In this document: positions 44,063-53,332 of the stretch, one piece after another | Layout: each line of letters opens with the position of its first letter | Position numbering within the stretch: the stretch's first letter is position 1 | From: GCA-2684655 sp045105235 | GTDB lineage: Bacteria > Planctomycetota > UBA1135 > UBA2386 | NCBI GenBank assembly: GCA_045105235.1 | Contig: JBGCDH010000029.1 | Span: 12,781-76,780, forward strand | Reading direction: 5' to 3' | Length of the DNA: 64,000 nt | Made by a program: the position numbers and the translations under genes | The notes under the pieces: model-generated | Database searches by the model: none | What the model saw: the letters and a program-made list of their open reading frames with translations, nothing else | Told to the model about the DNA's origin: nothing

Positions 44063-47000
44063 CTATCCCGGACGGTTGGCCAGCAATGCATCGACCTCCG
44101 CCCGCAGGGAGGGATCCGGGTCCGCATCGCGCACCTCCTCAAGAGCCACCACGCTGGCCGCGACCTGGTCAGGATGGCTTCGGAACGCGGCGACGGCGGC
44201 ACGTCGAACCGACAGGTTGTCGTCCATCAACAGGTCGGTTGCCAACACCCCAATCGCGTCGGTCCAGGGCGAGATCGACGCGAGTGCTTTGGCCGCTCGG
44301 GCGCGCACGATCGCAACCTCATCGCGGCCAAGATCCAGAATCCGCGCGCCAGCGCCCGCATGGTCCGCGTCCAGCAGAATGAAGCCCACCCATCGACGCA
44401 CCCCCGGATCCGAAGAGGTCAACCGCTCGGCGACACGCACGGCGTGAGGCTGCGACAGCTGCTGCAACAGCCGCAATCCAGCACCGGCAGTGCGTGGGTC
44501 GAGCCGCGGAATCCGTGCCTCGAGCCAGTCCGCCCGCTGCTCCGACTCGATCTCGCGCATAGCAAGACTCAGTCCGCGCCCTCCCATGCGTCCGAGCACA
44601 TCGAGCGCGCGATCGCGGTCGACGCGCAAGAACGGCACGACGTCGCCCGCCGCGAACGCGACGCGGGAGCCGGCCTCCTGCAAAGCCGTCAGCATCGCCT
44701 TGCGACGCACGCCACCGGCGCGCAGTTCGCCCACGATTGTCGCGCGTGCGCCCTCGCCCTGACGAGCCAACAAAGCGGCGGCACGTGCTCGCTGCGCGTC
44801 CGAGGTTTCCGCTCTTCGCAGCCACAGGCCAAGCTCTTTGCGCGCAGCGGCCGTCGGCGGCATCTGCGCGAGCTGCTTGGCGTGCCCATCGATCATCTCG
44901 CCGTTCTCTAGCAGTTCGCGCACCATTCGACCGGGCACCACGTCGATCAGCAGCGCAAGCAGCGGCCCCCGGCGCAGCGACGCACTGCTCGGGTCGCGGA
45001 CCAAGTCGAAAACCAGGTCGCATCGTTGACGGACAATCGCCGCCGTGGCCGGCAGAGCACGATCCCGAGCCGCCCCTTCGAGTACGGATGCAACTAGCGA
45101 ACGAACATCCGCCTCCGGCACCGAGCGGAACGCACGACCAATAGCTAGCTCCAGCGCCGGCGACTTCGCCGCAGCCCGCCACGCGCGTAGCCCGGCACTT
45201 GCCTGTGAACCGCTAGCCCAACCTCCCGTCCATGCCTGCGCTGCCAGCACGAGCATGGCGATTCTTCGTCGCGCGATGCCCTCTGTTCGCAAGCCGAGGG
45301 CGACCCATGCATCGAGTCCGGCGTCGCTCGCACCGAACCTGCTCCGGAACATCCGCATCACTTCGATGCAGTCCTCTTCGGCAAAGTCATCGTGCTCGTC
45401 GCCGAGTGCTGCCACCGCCGGCACCAGCTCCGTCCGACGTGCCTTGATTGCCCATTCTGCTTCGATGGCATCCCGCATGGCCGCAAACTCAGGATGCGAC
45501 GGATCGATCCCGAGGGCAAAGATCGACCCCGCGGCCGACGCTGCGTGACGAGTTCGAAGTGCGGCGACAAGCTCCGGCAAGAACGCGCGCCCCGGTTCCC
45601 CAAGCAAGCCAGCTGCCTGGATCGCCCAGCGATGACAGCGTGCATCGCCAAGCGCGATCCCCACCAATTCGACTGCGGGCGCGCCGGCCGCAGTGAGCGC
45701 GAGCGCACCGCCGGATCGGGGCGTCGCGAGCAAGTTGCACCATGCGCCTGGGTTTGCCACGAGCTGCTGCGCGCATCGAGCGGCCTCCTCAGCAGGCATC
45801 ACACGGCCGTCGCGCGGCAGGAGCCGCTGCAAGGCCAGCGTCGCGACCCCGACCTCGGGCGCATCCAGCAGGCGCCACGCAGCATCGCGGCTCGCACCCG
45901 CTTCGAGAACCGCGAGCAGTCGGCGCTGGTGCCGGTTGCCGCCGCGGCGGAGCTTGCCGGCCATCGTCTGCCAGAGTTCACGCGGAAGCCTCTGTAGTTC
46001 GGTGAACGCGTCGGAACGCTTTCCCGCGGTGTCGCTGCCGAGTCGCTGCAGGTGACGCCCCGCGCACTCCGCGACCGCTCGTTCCCAGGCTTCGAGCGCT
46101 GCGGCGGTCGGCACATCCCGCGCATCGATCATCCCGCGTTGGATCAAGCGATCGCGCAAGCGCGGATCGCGCGCCGCGCGCCTGAGAAGATTTGGTTGAG
46201 CCCCCGGCTTGCCGGTCTCGGCGGGAGAGGCTGGCGCGGCCGCCAGCGGCGTATCTCGCCATAGACCGGTGCTCGTCCACAGCGAATGCTGCCAGGCGCC
46301 ATTCATCATCCGGCGACACGTATCGACACCGGCACGCCCCTCGGAGAAGTCCGCACGCAGCGATCGCGGCAGCCAGCCGCTCCATCGATTCGAGTGTGCC
46401 AGCTGCACAAACGCGGCTTCTTCGGTGGTCGTTATGCGCGCTCGCTTGCGCCGCAGACTCCCGTAGACGGCCAGCACGCGGCGTTCGTCCCGGTCGGCGA
46501 CCATCGCCCGAAGGCCTGCCTCGTCGAGTTCGCCGCGCAGCAGCGGCAGCAGAGCCTCGACCTCCACCCGCACGACGGCAGACGCGTCCTCCTGCAGCGC
46601 CGCCACCGAGGCGAGCAGCGGGTCCTTTCCTCCGAGCAAGCCGACGAGCTGCACGGCGAACGAGCGCACCCGCGGCTGCGAATGCTCGAGCAACATCGGC
46701 ATCGCCGCGCGCAGTTCGGCAAACGCCTCCACGTCCACAAGTGCATCCAGCAGCGGCAGGTCAACATGATCCTCAAGCTGCAGATGCGGAGCCAGGGCCT
46801 TGCGAACGGCATCGAACCGATCACGTAGCAGCGGGACGATCTGCACGACCGCGCCTAGCTGCGCCGCACTCGCATCACGAACGAAACGCATCACGTCCTC
46901 GATGGCATCAGGACGCACTTCCCGCACCGCGATGGCAAACCGAACGAGTGGCAACGTCAGCGGTGACTTGCCGAGTCCCTCACGAAGCTGCGACCACTGC

Positions 47001-47818
47001 GCGGCCGCGAGCACGGGCTGCTCGGCGAGTTCGTCTAGCGCAAGCCGCGCCGCGGTGCGGTTTTTCGACGCAACAATCTCGGCGATCTTCTGACGGTATT
47101 CGGGGGACTCGGTCAGCAACCGAGCCCGCAGTTCTTTCAGCCCTCGAGGCCCACCTCTCGCCGCGCTCATACAGCCCACGACGGTGTCGACGATCATCGC
47201 TTGCGGCGCGCCCACCGCGTCAAGCAAGAGTGCCTTGCCGACATCGCCGTATGGGCCCGGCTTCCGACGCCCCAAAGCTGCGAGCACCGCCGGCCGATCG
47301 GTCTCCGCGAGCTTCACCACGAGGCTGTAGATCGGGTCGTTCGGCTGCGACGTCCAGTCACGAAAGCTCTCAAGAATGCGATCGAGTGCCGCCACCGCTT
47401 CCCGTGGACGCGCACCCAATGCCTTTGCCACTCGTTCGCGATCCCGCCGACCTCGCGACAGCGTTGCGAGCAGCGAATCGATGCCGGACGGAGCGAACGG
47501 TGCGAGAGCCGAGGCCGCCGTTCGCAGGGTCGTGCTGGGATCGGTGCGCAACATGTCCGCCAACCGCGGCCACTGCGGACCGAACACGGGTGCGTGCGCG
47601 AGCACCAGTGCGAGAGCCCGGTGCCGCACAGCCGCGCGATCATCGCGGAGCAGGTCGACGATCACGCCAGCCCCCGCCTCGATCTCTTCGGGCGTCAGTT
47701 CGCCCGCGGCGACAACCCGTGCGGCAATCTCGGTCTCCCTACGGCCGGAGCCCTGCTGCGCCACGACAGAGGCTGAAACCAGCACAAGCACGAACCAGCG
47801 AAGCAGAGTCGACCCCAT
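44063..47818 (-). CDS. Very large exported HEAT-repeat protein
   Basis: A 1251-residue exported protein with a signal peptide ending ASVVA before Gln-Gln. The rest is nearly all alpha-helical HEAT-type repeats: VIVDLLRDDRAAVRHRALAL, LADMLRTDPSTTLRTAASAL, RSFAVQLVGLLGGKDPLLAS, SDPGVRRWVGFILLDADHAG and VRRAAVAAFRSHPDQVAASV are clear examples, with about 25-30 repeats by rough count. HEAT solenoids bind other proteins. Such long exported ones are typical of planctomycetes and are thought to be surface or periplasmic scaffolds. It diverges from another HEAT protein with only 19 bases between start codons. Confidence 0.8.
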   Translation of the reverse strand: MGSTLLRWFVLVLVSASVVAQQGSGRRETEIAARVVAAGELTPEEIEAGAGVIVDLLRDDRAAVRHRALALVLAHAPVFGPQWPRLADMLRTDPSTTLRTAASALAPFAPSGIDSLLATLSRGRRDRERVAKALGARPREAVAALDRILESFRDWTSQPNDPIYSLVVKLAETDRPAVLAALGRRKPGPYGDVGKALLLDAVGAPQAMIVDTVVGCMSAARGGPRGLKELRARLLTESPEYRQKIAEIVASKNRTAARLALDELAEQPVLAAAQWSQLREGLGKSPLTLPLVRFAIAVREVRPDAIEDVMRFVRDASAAQLGAVVQIVPLLRDRFDAVRKALAPHLQLEDHVDLPLLDALVDVEAFAELRAAMPMLLEHSQPRVRSFAVQLVGLLGGKDPLLASVAALQEDASAVVRVEVEALLPLLRGELDEAGLRAMVADRDERRVLAVYGSLRRKRARITTTEEAAFVQLAHSNRWSGWLPRSLRADFSEGRAGVDTCRRMMNGAWQHSLWTSTGLWRDTPLAAAPASPAETGKPGAQPNLLRRAARDPRLRDRLIQRGMIDARDVPTAAALEAWERAVAECAGRHLQRLGSDTAGKRSDAFTELQRLPRELWQTMAGKLRRGGNRHQRRLLAVLEAGASRDAAWRLLDAPEVGVATLALQRLLPRDGRVMPAEEAARCAQQLVANPGAWCNLLATPRSGGALALTAAGAPAVELVGIALGDARCHRWAIQAAGLLGEPGRAFLPELVAALRTRHAASAAGSIFALGIDPSHPEFAAMRDAIEAEWAIKARRTELVPAVAALGDEHDDFAEEDCIEVMRMFRSRFGASDAGLDAWVALGLRTEGIARRRIAMLVLAAQAWTGGWASGSQASAGLRAWRAAAKSPALELAIGRAFRSVPEADVRSLVASVLEGAARDRALPATAAIVRQRCDLVFDLVRDPSSASLRRGPLLALLIDVVPGRMVRELLENGEMIDGHAKQLAQMPPTAAARKELGLWLRRAETSDAQRARAAALLARQGEGARATIVGELRAGGVRRKAMLTALQEAGSRVAFAAGDVVPFLRVDRDRALDVLGRMGGRGLSLAMREIESEQRADWLEARIPRLDPRTAGAGLRLLQQLSQPHAVRVAERLTSSDPGVRRWVGFILLDADHAGAGARILDLGRDEVAIVRARAAKALASISPWTDAIGVLATDLLMDDNLSVRRAAVAAFRSHPDQVAASVVALEEVRDADPDPSLRAEVDALLANRPG

Positions 47819-47823
47819 CGTCG

Positions 47824-47830
47824 TAGGATA
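47824..47830. promoter_or_regulatory. Symmetric -10-like element between divergent HEAT genes
   Basis: TAGGATA reads as TAGGAT on the plus strand and TATCCT on the minus strand. TAGGAT ends eight bases before the plus ATG (47838), and TATCCT ends six bases before the minus ATG (47818), the spacing expected for near-leaderless transcripts in both directions. This is a prediction from sequence only. Confidence 0.35.
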
Positions 47831-47837
47831 GCGGACG

Positions 47838-50267
47838 ATGCTTTTCTTGCTGTCAAGAGTCGCAGCCTGCGCGACGTTCGCCGGCTTTCTGCATGCGCAG
47901 TCCCGGCCACCTGCAGGGCCCCAACCGCCGACTCAGGCCCAGCAAAAGGTAGCGACCCACGAGTGCGCCGAAATGCTGGCGCGGTTTGCCAACGACAACC
48001 TGCCCCAGCTCATGCTCGACCTGCACGGCCCAAACCACGATCGGGCCGTGCGCGGACTCAAGGCACTAGGACCGCACATCCATGTGTTCTTGCTCGGCAA
48101 GGCGCGCCAGCCGCTGATCTACACGCACCGCGACTTCTCCGACGCGTTCGCCGAATTTGGGCCGGACTGCGACTGGGCCATGCCCGCGCTTCTCGAAGCC
48201 ACGCGTCACTCCACGATGCTCGGCACAATGCAGGGGCTCGCGAAGCGACTCGGCGCGACGGCAAAGCCGCTGGCCGCCGCCCTGACCAACCCGTCCATGA
48301 AGCGCTTGCGACAACAGCTGCTGCAACTACCCGACGAGGAGGTGGACCCGCGGCCGCTCCACGCCGCGCGCGTCGATCCGAAACATCGCGCGGCTTTGCT
48401 GCAGCTGCTGCGCGACGACAGCAATCCAGAGCAATGGTGGCCGGCGCTGCAGGCGCTGCTCGCCATCGACTTTGAAGCCAGCCTCGAAGCCAGGCTAGAC
48501 GCTTGCGACATCCTGCTTGCCCGCCGGATGGCATTGGACGTCGCGGTGCAGCGACGAAGCGAAGAGCTACTGCACGCGATCTCTTGCTACCACGCAGCGA
48601 CCGCCAGCATGTCGACCGAGCTGCTCGAACGACTGCCTGCCGACCTCGACGACGAGCTGCTGCGCTCGGTGCTCGCGCTCTCGCCGCGGGTGCCGCCGAA
48701 GACCGAACGGGTCGCAGCCACTCGATATCCTGCTCTGCCGCGAAAGATCGCAGTCTCCGAGCGGCCCGTGCACCGGCTCGCCACAGCCTTGGCGGGAGCG
48801 ATGCATCGCGCACAGGTGGAAGCCAGCACGCAAGACGTTGCGCGCCTCACCGAGCTCGCTGCCGACGACGACCGACGCATCGCGCGGATGGCCCAAGCCG
48901 CGCTACGCATCAACTCCGACCGCAACCATGAGTGGTTTGCGCAGCCGGCCGCGCACCTGGACCAACGTGCGCTGCAGCGCGCCGAACAAGCTTCGCCTGC
49001 AACGCTCGCGAAGTTCGGCGTGCTGCGCCTGCGCGAGGCACTCGCAGACCTCCCCGACCCCGAGGGCTTTGGCGACGCGAATCCAGCAGCCAACGACGTC
49101 CCCGGCCGCATCCTGCAGGGCGCTGCTCGAGCCGCACTGCGCAACGCGATGCGCGTCAGCATAAACAAGAGGTTCGTCAAGACCCTGGTGCTTCGCGCGC
49201 CTGCCCTGGTCGCCGACCAACGCCTGACGCCCACCGAGCATCGCAAGCTGGTAGCGATCGTGTTCCAACAAGCCGAACTGCCTGAGGCACTGCACGACTG
49301 GGCCTTCGAGCACGCCCCGGTCCACGTTGCCAAGCACAGACCTGGCCCTCGCCACCCGCTGCCGATTGCATGTGCTCCGTCCGTCTCGCGCGCGCTTGCG
49401 GACCCGGCGCGATGCGAACGTGCCGTGAGCCTTCTCCACGCGCTGCGTCGCACTCGCGGCTGGACCGATCTCGTCGAGCAGCACCTCGATCGACTGCTCG
49501 AACTGGCGGCGGCCCGTCCAGGCGCCGTTCGCAGCCAAATCCTGCCGCTGCTGCGCTTCAGCGAGGCGACGACGCGCGCGGTCGAACGCGTCCTGCTCGA
49601 CAACCGCACGGATCCCGATCTCCGCGACGGGCTGGCCAAGAGTGCACCGCCGTCGCGGCGCTTCCCGCCCGACCCCGAGTTTGTGCTCGCCGCACTTTCT
49701 TCGCCCCACGAGTCGCTGCGTCGACATGGACGACTCGCCGCCGCCTGCGTGCAAGAGCGCCAGGACGACATCACCGACCTGTTGGCCCGTCAGTGCGAGA
49801 CACTCGCCGAAGACGAGCTGCTGCAAAGCCTCTACGCGCTCGGCAGACTCGGCAATGCCACGGCAGTTCGCACGCTCGAGCAGAACCTCAAGCACGCAGA
49901 ACGCGCCGTGCGCACCAGCGCCGCATTCGGCCTGCTGCGCATTGACGGCCACCACCAAGCAGCGACCGAGGAAGTCACGCGACAGCTCGACGCCAGCGAC
50001 GGCAGCAGCGAAGCAAAGCTGCAGCTCTGGAGCGGCATCACCATCTCCGCCGGCGCCAGCGCCCATTTCTTGGATCGCGCCAAGAAGGAGCTCCTGCTTG
50101 CGGATCGTTGGCAAATGCAGGCTCGCCTACTGCGCGTATTGCGCACCGCGCACGCCGAGCTGCCGAAACAGGCTCGCGCGGCGCTGCTCGAGATGACCGG
50201 CTGTGGCAATGCGAGCATCGAAGACATGGCACAACGCGAAATCCAGGTACTCGACCGCAGCCGCTAG
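47838..50267 (+). CDS. Large exported HEAT-repeat protein
   Basis: An 809-residue exported protein with a signal peptide ending GFLHA before Gln. The mature part is alpha-helical HEAT-type repeats (NHDRAVRGLKALGPHIHVFL, WAMPALLEATRHSTMLGTMQ, LRRHGRLAAACVQERQDDIT, ATAVRTLEQNLKHAERAVRT, VRTSAAFGLLRIDGHHQAAT) with basic and Arg-rich stretches. It shares its promoter region with the divergent 1251-residue HEAT protein and probably partners with it. The start is set by the signal peptide; no classical ribosome-binding site is apparent in the 19-base gap, which fits leaderless translation. Confidence 0.8.
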   Translation: MLFLLSRVAACATFAGFLHAQSRPPAGPQPPTQAQQKVATHECAEMLARFANDNLPQLMLDLHGPNHDRAVRGLKALGPHIHVFLLGKARQPLIYTHRDFSDAFAEFGPDCDWAMPALLEATRHSTMLGTMQGLAKRLGATAKPLAAALTNPSMKRLRQQLLQLPDEEVDPRPLHAARVDPKHRAALLQLLRDDSNPEQWWPALQALLAIDFEASLEARLDACDILLARRMALDVAVQRRSEELLHAISCYHAATASMSTELLERLPADLDDELLRSVLALSPRVPPKTERVAATRYPALPRKIAVSERPVHRLATALAGAMHRAQVEASTQDVARLTELAADDDRRIARMAQAALRINSDRNHEWFAQPAAHLDQRALQRAEQASPATLAKFGVLRLREALADLPDPEGFGDANPAANDVPGRILQGAARAALRNAMRVSINKRFVKTLVLRAPALVADQRLTPTEHRKLVAIVFQQAELPEALHDWAFEHAPVHVAKHRPGPRHPLPIACAPSVSRALADPARCERAVSLLHALRRTRGWTDLVEQHLDRLLELAAARPGAVRSQILPLLRFSEATTRAVERVLLDNRTDPDLRDGLAKSAPPSRRFPPDPEFVLAALSSPHESLRRHGRLAAACVQERQDDITDLLARQCETLAEDELLQSLYALGRLGNATAVRTLEQNLKHAERAVRTSAAFGLLRIDGHHQAATEEVTRQLDASDGSSEAKLQLWSGITISAGASAHFLDRAKKELLLADRWQMQARLLRVLRTAHAELPKQARAALLEMTGCGNASIEDMAQREIQVLDRSR

Positions 50268-50305
50268 CTGCCCCGGCAACCGCATGGCGGACCTCGTCTG
50301 CGGCA

Positions 50306-52123
50306 CTACCGCACGACCACGTCGCCATATTCGATCGCTTCGACCCTGAGCGCCGTCGACCGCAGTGCCCCGGCCCGTACGCGCACCTTGCCGGACCACG
50401 GCACCCACGACTGCACCGGCCCGCGCAGCACGCCATCCTTGTCGCTTCGCGCACGACGGAGCATGGGCCACGCAACGGCGATGGCGACGCGTTCGCGCGT
50501 CCATCCCTCCGCTCCGCGCAGCGCCCCGCCAAAGCCCCATGGCCCATCCTGCTCCAAGTAGGCCCCGGCAACCGGCGCGCCATCGACATCGACGACCCGA
50601 CACGTGAGCACCGAGACGGGCTCGAGCGCTAGATCCTTGGCGATCAAGCCTTGGTCCGATCGCACCGTCGTGAAGGCAGCGTGGGCACGGCCATCGGTTG
50701 CGTAGATCATGTAGCGAGACACCTCTTCCGGGCCAAGCAACACTTCGAGTCGTCCGTCGAGCCCCGCGGCACAAGCCAGCTCGAACACGCGCAGCAAAGA
50801 GCTCTCATCGGACAGCCGTGAAAGCCCGACCTGGGCGCCGCCGCCGATGCCGCCATGCTCATCGCGAATCTGCAGTTGGTAGCGAGCAAGCGAAGCCAGG
50901 TCAAAGCGCTCGCCATCGGGCGGTGCACGTGCAAGTTCTATGCAGACCACGCGCGGCGATCCGCTCTCACCCGCACCAGGCACGAGGTGAAGCACGAGCA
51001 GCGACGGGCGAAAGCGGCTCGGCATCGCGCAACGCAGCTGTCCATCGGCATACGTCACCGGCAGCACACACGTTGACGAGGGACCCGAATCGTCATCGTA
51101 GCTGCGCATTTGGCCACGCACGTGCGCATACACGAGTTCGCGCGGCGCCACACCCAGCACGGACCAGCATCGCACCAGCTCGCGGTGCATGGGCACTTCG
51201 TATTCATCGGCGAGAAGAAGCCGGTCGCAAAGCAGCTGTGGCATGTAGCCATCGCGCTTGAGCATCAGCCAATTGTCATGCTCGTGCTGATGAATATCGA
51301 CCTCGACGATGTCGGCTACGCGACGGGTCGGCAGCGGCAGCCATCGATAGAAACCAACATCATTCAACAGGCCGTTGTTCGCCTCGCGGAACATCGCCCG
51401 CACAAGCTGCTGACCGTGCACGCCTCCGGCTATGGCATTTCCGGCACCGTCATGGATCGCAAGCGTCTCACGATCCGGCGCCGAAAATACGAGTTCGCGA
51501 TCCGCGTCGTCCGGTTCTAGCGGCACCGCTTGCAGCAGCGTGCCAGCGCCATCGATTATCGCAACCCACGTGCGGCAGTGCGGACCAACCGGCACGCGCA
51601 CGGTCTGCGTGCCTTCGTCGCCATCATCGCCTTCTGCGCGAGCGACTCGGAGCGTCACCGCCGCTTCGACAGCCGGAAACGGAAGATAGACAATGGAGCG
51701 ATCTGGATCCGCGCTGCACTCGTCCAACCCGCTCACCGCAAACGAACGCGGCCGCGCCTCATGCCGCAGCACGAGATCACACATCCCACCCGACGCGACT
51801 GCATCGATCGGCTCAGAAACGAGGTGCACTCCGCCGTCATCCGCGGGCCCAATGGCCCACGCGCTGTAGAGCCTGCCCGGAACGGCCTTGACGACGCACC
51901 GGCCGCGAGCATCCGTGTGGCCGCGCACGACGTCGACGACTCCAGGCAGCTGTTCGCCAGGGCTCCAAGCAACGGTGACGCGGCAACCGCTTACTGGTTG
52001 TTCGAGGGAGTCGACAACCCGCACCACAATAGGACGCCTCTGCTGAGTCGCCGCCGTGACGACACACAGCAGCAAACCGAAAACCGTGCCGACCCAACGA
52101 GGCACGCAGACAACAACTTCCAT
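50306..52123 (-). CDS. Exported protein with carboxypeptidase-regulatory-like domains
   Basis: A 605-residue exported protein. The signal peptide ends TAAT before Gln-Gln. The mature N-terminus (RPIVVRVVDSLEQPVSGCRV, then TDARGRCVVKAVPG) is a carboxypeptidase regulatory-like Ig-type domain, and a second such domain lies near the C-terminus (LTCRVVDVDGAPVAGAYLEQ, DKDGVLRGPVQSW). The middle 350 residues are beta-rich with several Cys and no motif I recognise. The start ATG sits inside the first of two copies of a 21-bp tandem repeat that also carries GGATAGG, a ribosome-binding site candidate eight bases upstream. It likely acts as a surface adhesin or binding protein. Confidence 0.65.
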   Translation of the reverse strand: MEVVVCVPRWVGTVFGLLLCVVTAATQQRRPIVVRVVDSLEQPVSGCRVTVAWSPGEQLPGVVDVVRGHTDARGRCVVKAVPGRLYSAWAIGPADDGGVHLVSEPIDAVASGGMCDLVLRHEARPRSFAVSGLDECSADPDRSIVYLPFPAVEAAVTLRVARAEGDDGDEGTQTVRVPVGPHCRTWVAIIDGAGTLLQAVPLEPDDADRELVFSAPDRETLAIHDGAGNAIAGGVHGQQLVRAMFREANNGLLNDVGFYRWLPLPTRRVADIVEVDIHQHEHDNWLMLKRDGYMPQLLCDRLLLADEYEVPMHRELVRCWSVLGVAPRELVYAHVRGQMRSYDDDSGPSSTCVLPVTYADGQLRCAMPSRFRPSLLVLHLVPGAGESGSPRVVCIELARAPPDGERFDLASLARYQLQIRDEHGGIGGGAQVGLSRLSDESSLLRVFELACAAGLDGRLEVLLGPEEVSRYMIYATDGRAHAAFTTVRSDQGLIAKDLALEPVSVLTCRVVDVDGAPVAGAYLEQDGPWGFGGALRGAEGWTRERVAIAVAWPMLRRARSDKDGVLRGPVQSWVPWSGKVRVRAGALRSTALRVEAIEYGDVVVR

Positions 52124-52159
52124 ACACGAAACCTATCCTTCCATACACGAAACCTATCC
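52118..52159 (-). repeat. 21-bp perfect tandem repeat duplicating a start region
   Basis: TTCCATACACGAAACCTATCC occurs twice (52118-52138 and 52139-52159) with no mismatch. On the minus strand each copy carries GGATAGG and an ATG; the upstream copy opens a three-codon ORF (Met-Glu-Gly-stop) just before the true start at 52123. Confidence 0.85.
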
Positions 52160-52305
52160 GCCGTAGCGACGCACCTCTAGCAGCTTGCGGACACATGCCA
52201 CGGTATCACCGCAACGATTCGCATGGGCTTCGTCTGCAACCGCCCACGACGTGACGCGGAAAAACGCTCTGAACCATCGCTGCACGGCACCGTTGAACAT
52301 CGCCC

Positions 52306-53295
52306 ATGATGCGCCACCGTCTACTGTGCCTGGGCATCGCGACCACCGCGATGATGACGGCCTCCTGCACGACGACAACCTCCTATGCAGAGACCACACC
52401 GGTCCAGGACGTAGCCAGCGACCTCGCCATGGTCGTAGCCAGCGGCGTCGACTGGGCCGTGCGCCATCAGGGCGACAACGGCAGCTACGCAGACGACTTC
52501 GGGCAGGCCAACATCGAGGCAACGAGCCTGATGGCGCTCGCGCTGCTCGGTGAAGGCAACACAGTGCAAACGGGCCCCCGCGCGAACCAGCTCGCCGCGG
52601 CGATCAGCTGGCTGCGCCAGAAGCAGCGCGTAGACGGCACCTTCGCGGATGGGGCCAACTCGGCCGCCCGCTCGGCGCGCCTGCAGGGGCTAGCAACCTA
52701 CGCGATGATGGAGGCAGCGGGACTCTCCGGGATGCCTACGCAGCTAGCCGAAAGCGCTGAGCTAGCGGTTGCCGCGACCTCAAGCCTACGCAACGACGAC
52801 GGCGGCTGGCCGAAACACGCTGGCGGCAACTCCGACATTGTGACAACCGGTTGGTGCGCCGTCGCGCTGCAGTCGGCGCGGTTCTTCGGCTTGGAAGTCG
52901 CGTTCGAACCGAACACCGTGCTCGCTTGGTTCGACGAAAACGCAACGAGCACGGCGGCCGAAGCCGGAAGCGCACTGTTCACCATGTATTACCTCGGCGC
53001 GGACCCCGAGAAGCAGCCGCGCATGCGCGAACTAGCCGCGTTCGTGCTGCAGCACGCCAGGACCGAAGACCCCGAGGAGACCTACTGGGCGACATATGCG
53101 CTCTATCAGCGCGGCGGTGACGATTGGCGCCAATGGCAGCCGCGCATGCAACAAGAGCTGCTTGGCACCCAAGAAGCTGCCGGTGAGAATCGCGGTTCGT
53201 GGGCTCCAGCGGGAGCCACGTCGCGCGCCACAACGACCGCCTTGCGAACGCTGGCCCTCGAAGCCTACTACCGCTTCTCTCGCCTCGTTCGTTAG
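52306..53295 (+). CDS. Exported alpha/alpha-toroid (terpene-cyclase-like fold) protein
   Basis: A 329-residue protein, likely a lipoprotein: the N-terminus has a hydrophobic stretch ending TASC, a weak lipobox with Cys at about residue 21. The body has repeats of the alpha/alpha-toroid type seen in squalene cyclases and prenyltransferase beta subunits (GVDWAVRHQGDNGSYADDF, LAAAISWLRQKQRVDGTFAD, LRNDDGGWPKHAGGNSDIVT, GWCAVALQSARFFGLE). The catalytic Asp-rich motifs of true cyclases are absent, so it is probably a ligand-binding or structural relative. Either of two adjacent Met codons could start it. It runs towards a convergent gene with only 37 bases between stops. Confidence 0.65.
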   Translation: MMRHRLLCLGIATTAMMTASCTTTTSYAETTPVQDVASDLAMVVASGVDWAVRHQGDNGSYADDFGQANIEATSLMALALLGEGNTVQTGPRANQLAAAISWLRQKQRVDGTFADGANSAARSARLQGLATYAMMEAAGLSGMPTQLAESAELAVAATSSLRNDDGGWPKHAGGNSDIVTTGWCAVALQSARFFGLEVAFEPNTVLAWFDENATSTAAEAGSALFTMYYLGADPEKQPRMRELAAFVLQHARTEDPEETYWATYALYQRGGDDWRQWQPRMQQELLGTQEAAGENRGSWAPAGATSRATTTALRTLALEAYYRFSRLVR

Positions 53296-53332
53296 CAGCC
53301 GCTTCGGCCGCCACCGCCACCGCGCGGCAACG

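Noticed and set aside
46192..47826. 544-residue plus-strand frame
   Set aside because: Fully antisense to the HEAT gene, composed mostly of Arg, Ala, Ser and Pro, with no domain; a shadow of GC-rich coding DNA.
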